Source: Amphimedon queenslandica (lineage: Eukaryota; Porifera; Demospongiae; Haplosclerida; Niphatidae). From it: a stretch of DNA of 40,412 nucleotides. Numbering within the stretch: position 1 is the stretch's first letter; each line of letters opens with the position of its first letter. Location: NCBI RefSeq assembly GCF_000090795.2, contig NW_003546411.1, forward strand, positions 147,114 to 187,525. The letters are read 5' to 3'. Made by a program: the position numbers and the translations under genes. The notes beneath the pieces were generated by a model. It had not been told where the DNA came from, did not search any database, and saw only the letters and a list, made by a program, of their open reading frames with translations. Below, one piece after another: positions 12,527 through 23,000 of the stretch.

Positions 12527-15500
12527 ATGATGAATGCTCTGTTGTTAGAGGAAATATTAGAAAAAGAGGATATAATCAAGTTACATAAAATTCATATTTT
12601 TACTGGAGAAGTAAGAAGTTAAATTAAGATAATAAAATTATTTTAAAAATATACATATATAATAGGATTTTATCAGGAGTTCTCCATTATGTGTGATGGG
12701 CTGCTTAAAGTGCACTCATACTCAGTATGATAACATACTGTCAGTCTTCAGTCATTGGCTCGCACCAAATCATCAAACGGTAATACACACACACACACAC
12801 GATATTGTATATGTATATATAACCACAAAGCATGCTTTAATGAGTTGACTAGTATAAACCAACTTTAAAAATTTATTTTAAAAATCTAAATTTCATCAGA
12901 ATCAGCTTAAACTTACACAGCATAAGAACAATATGTACCAGAGAAAATTATAAAAATGGAGAAATCTCTTAAAGCCATTTTTGACAAAATTTGACCAAAG
13001 ACGTACCAAAGGCTACAGCTTTATTAGCCAGATTTTTTTAGCACCTTTAAACCCAATTTTTGAGCAACTTTAAAAATATTTATAAAAATATAAATTTGAT
13101 TGAAATTAGCTCAAAGTTGATACACAACATAAGAACATGTATCAGAAAACGTAACAAGAATTCTATCCTTGCCATGATTAATGAAATTGAACAAAATACC
13201 AGTACGGGATTTCGAGCAACTTTAAAAATTCACTGACAAGAAGCTATGTACTATACCAAAACCCTATGTTAACTCTGACGTTAATTAACATTATACACTG
13301 GAGCTCTACATGATGGACACTTTAGACAAGAAAGTTTTTATTCAGAAGTGTCTTTATAGAGAGCCATGGAGTTTATATTATTTAGTAAGAAACAAACTTG
13401 GTGTACATGTACATGTACATGTGTGCTAGCTACTGTCCGCTATATAGAGTATTCGTTATTTTTTCTATTAAATTGGTTCTATTGTGCAATAAATAATGTT
13501 AAGAAGTCAATGAGCTAATGTGTCAATCATGGCTGAATATTAAGCCCAACTTGACTGACATGTCTTTTGCCTGTTACATACTGTATAAGGGTTTTATTTT
13601 GTTGGTATAAAATTTTGTGAATTTGTTCAGATTTGCCATTTGTTGGTACATAAATTTTCACAAATCTTACCTTCTGCAGCCATCTTTCCTAATGTGCCAC
13701 ACCTCTTTTGTGAGATTTAATTTTTTGAATTTAATGAAAACGCAAAATTAGCAAAATTAGTGAAGTTCATTTCCAGTGAAATATAACCCCTATACGGTAA
13801 TTCAGTTTGGTAGATTTAACTATAATATGCATGTACTATAAACCAGTACATCTATTACTGTATAATACAATAGGCTCTATCACTATACTCTATATATAAC
13901 GGGACTGGTCTATTGACTCACTTATCTAAAATAGACACTGCTCTATTAGGAGGACTACCAGCTGGAACCATCACTGAAGTAAGGAAGAATTGTGTATGTG
14001 CAATTTGTACATGTACATGTAGGTACGTGTATCATGTACGTGTATCATGTATGTGTGTGTGTGTGTGTTTATGTGTGCTAATATAAAAGTGTTAAGAGGT
14101 AAATTTGGTTAAATGCCCTAAAGAGTTTCATTAATAATCTGAAGATGTTCCATTATTAATAATTATGAGTCATTAATGTAATAATGGGAATGAACCTCAC
14201 ACATCAATTATAATGCAGACTGTCTAGTGTCATTTCCTATTATGCATCACTAATTCTCTCTATATGGAGCTATAAGTCTATAACTATTCAATGTATGTAT
14301 ACCACCTGGTACTGTACATTAAATGCAGCATGATGCATCAAATTGATTTCCTCTGAATTTATTGCATGACTAGTTAAGTAAAACATGCTGAGAGTAAGAT
14401 GAACTAGCAGTAAACATTATTATTAGCAACAGTATATAGCAGTGAACTATTCATTACTATTAGATATCTGGTCCTTCTGGTAGTGGCAAGACTCAGTTTT
14501 GTCTCATGTTAGCTGTCATTAGTTCCTTACCAACAAGAAGAGGTGGCCTTGGGAAGGGAGTTAGTTTTATTGATACTAACTGTAGTTTCTCTGCTAAACG
14601 GTACGTATCACTCTCCTCCCCCCTCTCTCTCTCTCTTTTACTTTGTTTATACTGCATCTCTCTCCCTTCTCTTTTTTGGCTTATTATCACAATCACATAC
14701 ATGTACTTCCTGTCATGCTTGTTCACTCTTTCTCTTAATCTCTCTCTCTACCTTCAGATTGATCAGTATAGCTGAGAATTGGTTACAGTCCAGATCAATC
14801 TCGAGGACATTAAGTGACTCTATCAAACAATTAGCTGATAAAATAAAGATATACACTGAACTGACCTGCACTGGATTAGAAAAAAGGTTCAATTAATTTT
14901 ACAGTAAATAATAATTGTTAAAAGCACCCAACATTTATATCATTTGAGGGTTATTTTTTGCTACAGCCAGACATTGCATGTGTATACACAATACACGAGT
15001 ATTTAGATGAAAAACAGGTCTTCTAGTACATACAAGTATATACATGAACCAAAAATAAGTAGACGGAGTTTGAGGAGACGATTTTCATGTATTTATATTA
15101 ATTATTAATAATTAAAGGGTGTGTCCACATAGCAGTCAAAATGGCAGTTAGTTTGCTTAACCACGGATCTTTGATGGTCTTTTTAGTCCTTCTAGCTATA
15201 GCAGATGATGAAAACAGCAATAGAAAAGGTGATGAAGACATTAGCCTTTCAATGATTCAACATTTAAGTACAGGATACATGAAAAATAAACGAAAAATCA
15301 CCAAAATATAGATGAATTTGGGAAGCAATAAGTAGATGTACATACACGAAAATTTGCCAATGAATACAAGTACATACAAGACCTGTTTTTTCAAAATACA
15401 AGTAAATAGAAGTATACGAAAATTCCAGTAGACGTGCAACGTCTGGCTACAGCACATTTTTTATGGCACAGCAATCTGCTAATTATCAAAGAATTTTAAA

Positions 15501-16838
15501 TAAAAGCCCTTTTATGTAATTGAATTACATGTAACTTTAAATGGGATACATACATGTACATGTACATGTATGTACACGTACATGCATATACAGTATTATT
15601 TTTGTGTATTATATCAATGATAAAATCAATATTATTTTAGGATAAATGCATTAACAAGTGCTGCTGCTACTGGTGAAACTGCTGATGGTGATATTATAAT
15701 AATAGATTCGTTGGCTGGTTTAGTACGGAAGGAATACGATATAAGGACTGTTAAAGGAGTGTCTGATAGATACCAGTTCCTGTCACAAATGTCAAGCAAA
15801 CTAAAGTACCGTATAGCAGGTTTTTTCGAGGATAACAAATTTCGCGAATTTCGCGGATTTTTTCATGATTTACGAAATTAAATTCCTTGAAAATCAATTT
15901 AATACGGTACAAGATGGCAGATTAGGGGAAATTCGCGAAAATTAATTCCGCAAACTTCCAGATATGGGTCATTCGCAAAATTTATTATTCTTGAAAAAAA
16001 CCCGCTATACGGTATGACACCATACATTATTGCCATTATTTTCTAGAGTTTGTGTGAATAGTTTTAAATTAAGGCAATGAGAAATCTCATTGTATTGTAT
16101 TGCATTAAAGTGTAATGGATAAATTCACTTTCATTTTTCTTGTTTCTCTTATTTTAGAGCTTATGCTGAAGAGAAAAGAATACCAGTAAGAGTAATAAGT
16201 AATATACATGTACGTGTATATACATGTACATGTATACATGTAGTTATTTCTTGCATACTGTATGTATATATGTGATTTGAAAGGTTATCGTAACTAGTCA
16301 AGTCAGTACGCAGTTTTCTTCATCAGCTGCAAGAGGTCAGCCATCAATATTAACATCACTTGGTATATCGTGGACACACTGCGTGGACACTAGACTATTT
16401 ATTGAGTTCTATAAAGACAGTAATAAAAGAAAAGTAAAATAATGATAGATCTATAGTCAATTGTTTTATTTATTGTAGCTGAGTATAGCTAAGAGTCCTA
16501 CTGGTGGATTAATCAGTGTGATTGTTAGGATTGAGAAGAAAGGATTAATTCTTGACTATCATGAAACAAGTATTCACTTCATGCATGTACTTGTAATATT
16601 CTGCTTTCTGTTTCTGATCCTTCTCTTTCTCTCTTGTCCTTTTCTTTCTATGCACTGTATATTCATCCCACTTTTACATCTTCTCTTTGATTTAGATCTA
16701 CATAAATTAACTTTGCTGTCTCTCTTTCTCTCTCCAGATCAATTGGATCATCAGATATCAGGAGATTCTAATTCATATTCGATGACAGTCAAGGATCAAA
16801 CAGACAGATACACACACAGAGTAGCATTAAGAGAGTGA
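12527..16838 (+). CDS. RAD51B: RAD51B, RecA-like recombination mediator ATPase
   Basis: Exons: 12527-12610 and 12677-12724 (N-terminal helical domain, less certain), 13874-13978, 14464-14600, 14758-14886, 15641-15805, 16158-16185, 16284-16433, 16479-16569, 16738-16838. The product is about 345 residues; human RAD51B has 384. Walker A GPSGSGKT (about residue 82) is followed by QFC and GGL, as in RAD51B. Walker B is GDIIIIDS. Further RAD51B-like blocks are ELTC, LVRKEYD, the SQVSTQ block after PVIVT, SWTHCVDTRL and AKSP. It is expected in the nuclear BCDX2 complex supporting RAD51 filament assembly. The N-terminal exons resemble the human region around LSRHQILTCQDF but the segment before ALLGGLPAG is shorter than in human. 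The donor at 14887 (GTTCAA) is atypical, and the donor at 15806 is partly supplied by a transposable element. The last 25 codons lie in a segment duplicated from the DRC7 3' end. An unspliced read through intron 16570-16737 is also open. Confidence 0.87.
12820..13275. repeat. Dispersed CAAAGCATGC repeat, copy B
   Basis: Starts CCACAAAGCATGC and contains two successive AACTTTAAAAAT...AAATTTGAT-type blocks and ACATAAGAACA..GTA.CAGA motifs, ending near TACCAAAACCCTATG. It fills much of the RAD51B intron 12725-13873. Confidence 0.6.
13579..13799. mobile_element. TACCGTATAG-family element
   Basis: Left end TACTGTATAAGGGTTTTATT; right end, inverted, TACCGTATAGGGGTTATATTT. The inner arms contain AAATTTTGTGAATTTG and a partial inverse. 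It lies 75 bp before RAD51B exon 13874-13978. Confidence 0.7.
14959..15454. mobile_element. Inverted-repeat element (GCTACAGCCAGAC ends) in a RAD51B intron
   Basis: Left TGCTACAGCCAGACATTGCA and right, inverted, TGCTGTAGCCAGACGTTGCA, about 23 bp with a few mismatches. Inner ACAGGTCTT / AAGACCTGT-type text is also inverted. A 56-codon frame (15141-15311) begins MAVSLLNHGSLMVFLVLLAIA, resembling a signal peptide. I found no clear target duplication. Confidence 0.65.
15807..16014. mobile_element. TACCGTATAG-family element inserted at a RAD51B splice donor
   Basis: Ends TACCGTATAGCAGGTTTTTTC and, inverted, TACCGTATAGCGGGTTTTTTTC. Inner AAATTTCGCGAATTTCGCG arms are inverted at the right. The coding exon ends at 15805 (AAA) and the intron begins G|TACCG, so the T of the donor GT is the first base of the element's TA duplication. 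Confidence 0.87.
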
Positions 16839-16885
16839 GAGACGAGGATAAGTATTTCTGAAGTGCTTTTGTCTTTTTAAAATTT
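16763..16885 (+). repeat. Direct duplication, copy 1 (end of RAD51B)
   Basis: This segment matches 19899-20050 in the same orientation over nearly its whole length, beginning at a shared TTCTAATT and ending at a shared AAATTT. It differs by point changes, a shorter CA stretch, and absence of roughly 25 bases found in copy 2 after GACGAGGAT. Copy 1 carries the last 25 codons and stop of RAD51B. Copy 2 carries the conserved DRC7 last exon on its minus strand, so copy 1, which lacks part of that exon, looks like the derived one. Confidence 0.85.
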
Positions 16886-16888
16886 AGA

Positions 16889-16894
16889 AATAAA
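16889..16894 (+). terminator. Candidate polyadenylation signal of RAD51B
   Basis: AATAAA lies 51 bp after the RAD51B stop codon, just past the end of the duplicated segment and in an A/T-rich stretch. TFAM starts about 180 bp further on, so transcription must end near here. Confidence 0.45.
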
Positions 16895-16948
16895 AATTTC
16901 ATTTTATTTTAAAACTTTAATTCTTTTTTTAATTTTTTTAAAGCCGAC

Positions 16949-16954
16949 CACGTG
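16949..16954 (+). promoter_or_regulatory. E-box CACGTG upstream of TFAM
   Basis: A palindromic CACGTG stands 127 bp before the TFAM start codon, in the 237-bp gap after RAD51B. It is a consensus bHLH-ZIP site, but a six-base match occurs by chance and other CACGTG copies exist in the window (for example near 4186 and 39905). Confidence 0.25.
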
Positions 16955-17075
16955 TCAGGTTGAGCTTGAATAGACCATAGATAGTGAATAGACTGAATAA
17001 GTGACTAGTGATACTGAGTCAAGCCGAGTCCTCCTCGAGTCTCAACCAAAGATATACTAGCAGTGATTTGACCCT

Positions 17076-19405
17076 ATGGCCCTCTCCTTTTTCTCTAGTA
17101 CTCGGTCTTTGTTCTCTCCTTTAATCTCCAGGAGCATCACAGTCTCGTGTCCTCTCTATTTCAAGAAGCCTCTTCTGGGGAATAGTAAACCTCCAAAACG
17201 GCCTCCGTAAGTCTACGAGTGCTAGCCACACTCCCAATGATTCAAGAGTCTCCCGAGACTCGTTATGTCTTATGTGTGCATCTGTATTAGAATACACAGC
17301 CAGTAGTTGAAATCTGAATCAGGATTGATGCTAGCCTGTATCAGTCCTGAAATCAGTACCAGATCATGCATTTTGGACAATCAGTTATGATACAATCATG
17401 AAATCAATTGCGACACTATCATGTAAAGGTTTTGCACTGGTTTGGGCCAAAGTATCAAGCATGATCAGCAATGATACTTGTCAGGACTGTACCAGCACTG
17501 ATATCAGACTTGATTTGTTCATTTTGGGCATTATTGCTGATTCAGGCATGATTACTATTGGCTGTGTAGTTATGTTGCAATACTTGTTAGTGTTCCTGTT
17601 GTGTGTTATTGATACCATAGATCCGGAAATTTTCATTTTAAAAATAATTGTGAAATTTTTCAAGGTGCTTTATTTTCGTTGGTTGACACATTCATGAAAT
17701 TTTTTAGCACCGTCACAAAATTTTGGATGCGTCAGGCAGGCCTGGGGTAATAGTAATATGTAATAGTAACGATTACAGGGCACCAGGAAGTAATAGTAAT
17801 AGTAATAGTAATAATGGTCAAAGTAATATGTAATCTCAATATTACATAGCTATTACTTGCAGTGTTACACTAATAAGTAACAATAGGAAAATAGCATGTT
17901 AGCCAGGAACTATTGCTCAGTACTGAGACTTTTTATCATAAATATAACAAAGCATTCTTAATTAGAAACTATAAAATGGCTTAGATTAACTTCAAAATTA
18001 GATTATTTTTATCAGTAACCTATTAAAATCTATGGCGTATTGTAATAGTAATTGTAATAGTAATATGCTTTGTTGTAATAGTAATAGTAATAGATTACTT
18101 TGAAAAAAAGGCTGTAATAGTAATAGTAATATAATAGTTAAAATTTTCAAGTAATAGTAATAGTAATAGATTATTACATTTAATTGTAATTGACCCCAGG
18201 CCTGGCGTCAGGCTACTAACTCTTGATACTGCAGCATTAACGATGGACACTTGTTTGATGGAAGTTGCTTGCGACAGCACTGAAACTGACAAGGAGCCTT
18301 TTGGGCGAGAGCTTTGGGCTTTTAGAAGAGCCTCGTATATGTACTCACTGCTGCATGTTAGAATAATTTCAGTAATCTTATTATTTGCTGTAGAAAAATT
18401 TGTGTGTCAAAATTTTGTGGGTCACTTCAACCACGAAAATATTTTAACGACAAAAATTTCCCGATTTATGGTAATTGATCAGGTGAAGCTCCTCCTCAAA
18501 GTCATTTATTCATTTGATAGGTCTTCATTCTCTTTATTTGTGAAAGATAAATGGGGCGAGTCAAATAATGCAGTCAGTTCTACTGAACGTATGAAGGAGC
18601 TTACTAAAATATGGTTAGGAATGACGGCTGAAGAACAGAAAGTAATGATGAGCTTTGCATTTTTTCATTAAACTTTTTTTGCTTTTTTTTCTCCAGTCCT
18701 ACAAAGAATTGTATAAAAAGCTACAAGAGCAGTATTTGCAAAAGAGAGAAGATTTTTTTGGCAAATTTACAGAGAAAGAGATTTTGGCATACAAGAAGAA
18801 TTTGGAAAAGTACAAGAAGAAGATAGAAAAGAGTAAAGAGAAACGCAAGGCCATAGAAGAAGGCACTTATGTAAGATGAATACAAGTTCTCTTCTTGTAA
18901 TCTCATGATATTGCATCTATATAGGATCCTCCACCTGGAAGGACCCTTACTGGCTATAATCTCTTTATTGCTGAGCAAACATCTGCTCCATTAATTGGCA
19001 CAGAGTCTATTAAAGTAAGCATTAAACTAATCAAATAATATTCAATTCTCAAAAAGGTATTGCAATAGCTATGGTACCCACCAATCATAACTTGCCTATT
19101 GTACTTTTGTGGCCATCTTAAGATTCTCAGGAGCCATCAATCATCTTTTGTTAATCCTTTATTCTTTAGGAGAGAATGACTGGTGTTGCTGCAAAATGGA
19201 AGTCATTGAGTAATGAAGAAAAGCTAGTAATGTTCACTGTACTTATGCATAGTAAAATAGTTCATTGCAGGCTTATAAAGAAGAGGCTGCTGCAGTGACA
19301 CAGAAAAGAATAGAGGAATATTGTGAGCGACATCCAGAGTACATTCAAGTGCTGGAAGCACAGAGGGAAAATAAAACTGTAAAGAAGAGCTCAAGTGTAG
19401 CTTAG
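17076..19405 (+). CDS. TFAM: TFAM, mitochondrial transcription factor A / mtDNA packaging protein
   Basis: Six exons: 17076-17206, 18521-18641, 18697-18870, 18925-19014, 19170-19226, 19271-19405, about 235 residues (human 246). Exon 1 is a short reading frame rich in Ser, Arg and hydrophobic residues without acids before the mature part (MALSFFSSTRSLFSPL), typical of a mitochondrial presequence. It ends KPPKRPP and splices in exact phase (CC|G) into HMG box 1 (SFSLFVKDKW, about 44-105). A Lys-rich linker follows (about 105-145), then HMG box 2 (PPPGRTLTGYNLF, about 143-212) and a short basic tail ending KKSSSVA. Two boxes with a charged linker plus a presequence is the TFAM/Abf2 plan. Nuclear HMGB proteins have two boxes but no presequence and an acidic tail, absent here. 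Intron 1 (17207-18520) is largely transposon. The gene is flanked by a direct duplication. Confidence 0.87.
17613..18473. mobile_element. TACC-ended inverted-repeat element in TFAM intron 1, split by a nested insertion
   Basis: The left end reads TACCATAGATCCGGAAATTTT and the right end, read from the other strand, is TACCATAAATCGGGAAATTT. The ends and the TTCGTT/ACGAAAAT subterminal text match the TACCGTATAG family elsewhere in the window. The interior is interrupted at 17737-18204 by a second element. It is the most diverged copy. Confidence 0.6.
17737..18204. mobile_element. hAT-like nonautonomous element with perfect 8-bp target duplication
   Basis: Ends are CAGGCCTGGGGT at the left and its inverse ACCCCAGGCCTG at the right. 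GCGTCAGG flanks both sides exactly (17729-17736 and 18205-18212). Eight-base target duplications and CAG...CTG ends fit the hAT superfamily. The 468-bp interior is mostly repeats of TAATAGTAA type and holds no transposase. Confidence 0.8.
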
Positions 19406-19961
19406 ACTGCAATATGATCAACTGTATTATAATTGATTTTGTTAATAGTTATTGTGTTTCAACATTAATGATTCCGGACACTTTTGTTTTTGTTCTATAT
19501 TTTAAGACAGCAATCAATCAGTAATTATTGTTAGGTTTATTATAATTTTGTTAAGCAAAGCAAACTTTCAGGGTTATGTTAAAAACTTGATGTGACAATC
19601 CAATTATGTTCAGTATCATTAGAACCTACATGTAAAGTTTTAAACATCATTGTTGCAGTTGACAAATTAGCACCTCAGCAAGACAGAAAATTGGTCTACC
19701 TACAGTAATGTTTATTACTTTTATGCTCCTGTTGGAAGAAGAGAAAGTTTAGACTTAAGTATTCCAAACTCAAAATTATTTTGAAGTTTAATATACACAT
19801 GGGCATCTGAAACAAACAGATCATTTTCTTAAACTGATCCTCTCCATCTCTTTTCACACTGTCTCTTTTCATTACATGTATCTCTTTCATGTCTATTGAA
19901 TTCTAATTGATATTCAATGACAGTCAAAGATCAAACACACACACACACACACAGAGTAACA
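19406..19961. other. Convergent TFAM-DRC7 intergenic interval
   Basis: This gap holds the 3' ends of TFAM (plus) and DRC7 (minus). I see no further reading frame. Its right part (from 19899) belongs to the duplicated segment and contains a CA dinucleotide run at about 19934-19952. TTTATT at 19711, AATAAA on the minus strand, could serve DRC7. No good AATAAA was found for TFAM. Confidence 0.6.
19711..19716 (-). terminator. Candidate polyadenylation signal of DRC7
   Basis: AATAAA on the minus strand, about 245 bp after the DRC7 stop codon. The position is reasonable for a 3' UTR but no other element supports it. Confidence 0.3.
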
Positions 19962-20050
19962 TTAAGAGAGTGAAAGACGAGGATCCTCTTTAAGTCTTCT
20001 TTCTAATTCCAAGTATTTCTGAGGTGCTGTTGTCTTGTGTCTATAAATTT
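19899..20050 (+). repeat. Direct duplication, copy 2 (DRC7 last exon and flank)
   Basis: Counterpart of 16763-16885. It includes the complete DRC7 last exon (19962-20040, minus), whose conserved peptide KYLELERRLKEDPRL shows that this copy is the functional DRC7 end. The CA run is expanded here relative to copy 1. Confidence 0.85.
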
Positions 20051-23000
20051 AAAAGAGAATGAGAGAAGGAGGGAGAGAAGAAATGTACAAGTAGAAGGTT
20101 CATGTATCTGATACTTTTCAATAAGTATGCATTGACATACACAATTACACATAATGAATGATGACATAATAGTTTATATGTACACTGATGTACATGCATA
20201 CAATACATGTACTGTATAGACACATAGACATTATGTTCAATACCTGTTCAGTCTTTGTTCCAGTATATGTATCCTGTACATTGCTTCACCACAATAGCTC
20301 ACATATTCCACTTCTTCATCTTTAGTGATTGATGACTGCTTCTGCTTATACCATAACTGCTTCTTTTGCAAATCATCAGTTTCCTTTACAAGATAAAGAT
20401 ACTCATAACTACCTGTACTTATACATGTACTCTACATGAAGTTTGCAATCCACTATGTATTATGGTTTGATTTACATGTAGATCTGTCTAGAAATTTTTC
20501 AGGTTAATTTTTATGAGCATACTGTAGTATTGTACATCAGTAATTTCCACAAAGCATTCTGAGTGAAATATAAAGCATGAGCCTCATGAGTTGACAAGCA
20601 CTACAATACAGTACATGTACAGGGTACTTGGCCCATTTTGAGCAACTTTAAAAAGTCACAAAAAATTAATTTGATTGAAATCAGCTCAAAGTTCATGCAC
20701 AACATAAGGACATGTACATGTATATGTATAAGAAAATGAAAATTTCTCTTCTTGTCATTGTTGTCAAAATTCCCAGTATATACATGTAGGGTTGACAATC
20801 CACTGGCAAGAAGCTGCATGAGCATTACATGTACATGTACATGTACATGCATGCCAAAATCCTGTGGTAAAAGCTGACGTGTACATTTAGTACATGCATG
20901 TTCATGTACAGTATCATTATGCTCTTCCAGTTTATTATTCATTTGATTGTAGCATCATCAAAATTACTCATGTGCCTTCATGTACATGTACATGTACATG
21001 TCTACATGTAATAAGACCCCTACAGTATCATATAATACCCTACACAAGTATACGCATACATTTGTACATGTACATGTAATTATTCTTACTCTCTCGAAGT
21101 GTGATTGTATTATATTAGCGACGTCAACTAGTCTCTTCTTCATGTCACTCAGGCACTCCTCAGTGACCTTCTTCTTCTGCTCCTTTGTGAGTGTGGGTGG
21201 GTCACCGTGACGAGCTAAAAATGGAGCAAGATAGTCTTTCTCTTTCTCCTGTCTTATCCTCTCCTCCTCCATTTGCTTCCTTTCCTAATAATAAAAGCAA
21301 GAGTACATAAAAGTATATGCAAAAAGCATCTTAAAAAATTTGCAATAAATCCAAATTTGATTGAACTTGTAAGTACACATGTATACATGCATTATACATA
21401 TTACATGTACATCAGGAAATACATGTACATGTACATGTATAACAAAAATAAAGAATTCTTTCCTAACAATCTTTGACAAGCTACATGTATAATACAGGGT
21501 GTTTGCAACTTTAAAAGTTCATAAAAAAGCTGAGCACTATGTGGAAATTAATCCTGTCACAGGATAAATGTACATGTACAAGTACATGTATTTAAGTAAT
21601 AGTTTTGTGACATTACTTACTAGTTCTTGTCTGTGCTGTCTTGCAGTTTCATTCCTAGCTACATCATAGACTGATATTGTTAGTATAGCATTGAGCTCCT
21701 CTTGCATACGAGCAGAGAGTATTGACTCAGTCTATAAGGAAATACTTTTATGTAATACATCATGTACATGTACAGTGTGCTAAAAATAACTCTACATGTA
21801 AATCAGTAAAATTATAGTACGCATAATTATAAAAAATTAATGTCTTAATTCGTACTGTACATGATAATATAGATGTCCATTATTTTTAATGACAATGAAA
21901 ATTTTGTATACTAGCTTAAAATTAATTTGGCAAATTAATGATATTCTGTAAATTATCATGCAATACAGATACAGTACCTCTTTTTCTGACAGTCTAACAG
22001 CAGTGACACTGTCTTCCTGAGCTTTTAGCAGTCCCTCCAACATATCATACAGCACTTTCTGCTTGGGCTCTGTCATATAAGAATCAACCTTTCATAGAGA
22101 TGACGTAGAGAGGAAAAGTCATAAGGAAAATGATGACATAAATGTACATGAAATAGACTAACTATATAACATGTATACTCATTGCACTGTACATGCATGC
22201 AGACACAGCTGGGCCATGCTACATTAATATTTCCAAATTGGCATAATGTGTCTATAGAAATACAGAAGAGAGGATTACTTGGTAAGCTGATGTCATATCA
22301 GGGTTCATTGTGAGTTGCTGTGCTTGATCCCCAGTGAGGACTGGTAGATAGAATTCCCGTGATGATGGGGTTATCCTGTTATCCTCAAAATGATACACGA
22401 CTTGTATCTTCCTCTCATCAAATAAGAATGTACGCTGGGCAATGTCACTGTTAGCTGGTAGGTTGGGGTCACGATGAAACTTCTCAACTATTTTCTATTA
22501 ACAATACAATGTAAAAAATGTAATTGAATAATTGTTTGTTGTACACACAGTACATGTACATATTGACATCAAAAGTACTGTAAATGTACATCTACATGTA
22601 TGTACTTGCATATACACATACATGTACATGTACATGTATGTGACTATGTGTTTTGTTAAATTTGTTGAATTTTACTCTACACACTTTCCACTGCATGTGC
22701 ACGTACATTTATGTACAGTATAATTATAGCACTGAATTTACAAGTGTACATTTACATGTACATTTCATTGATTCATAATACCAGTATGTACATGTGCATG
22801 TACACAGTACATGTACATGTATATTCTTACATGTATATGTCTTCCTCTTTCTTTATCGGCTGGTTCAAATCTCTTAACTATTTTGTCATAGGTCACATAT
22901 CGATAGTACAGCCTGTCCTCTCTCCCTTCAAAGTGTTCAGTCATTTCTGTTGGAGTGTGATCTCTAGTAGCTAATCCATCAACTCTCAAACTACAAATAG

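Noticed and set aside
17290..17560. Repeated ATCAG/TGATAC text suggesting an operator-like array.
   Set aside because: Irregular spacing in a eukaryotic intron, partly within low-complexity sequence; no consistent unit.
18243..18520. Long plus-strand frame leading into TFAM exon 2.
   Set aside because: It runs through the right end of a transposable element; exon 1 at 17076-17206 joins exon 2 in phase at a consensus splice site and carries the targeting peptide.
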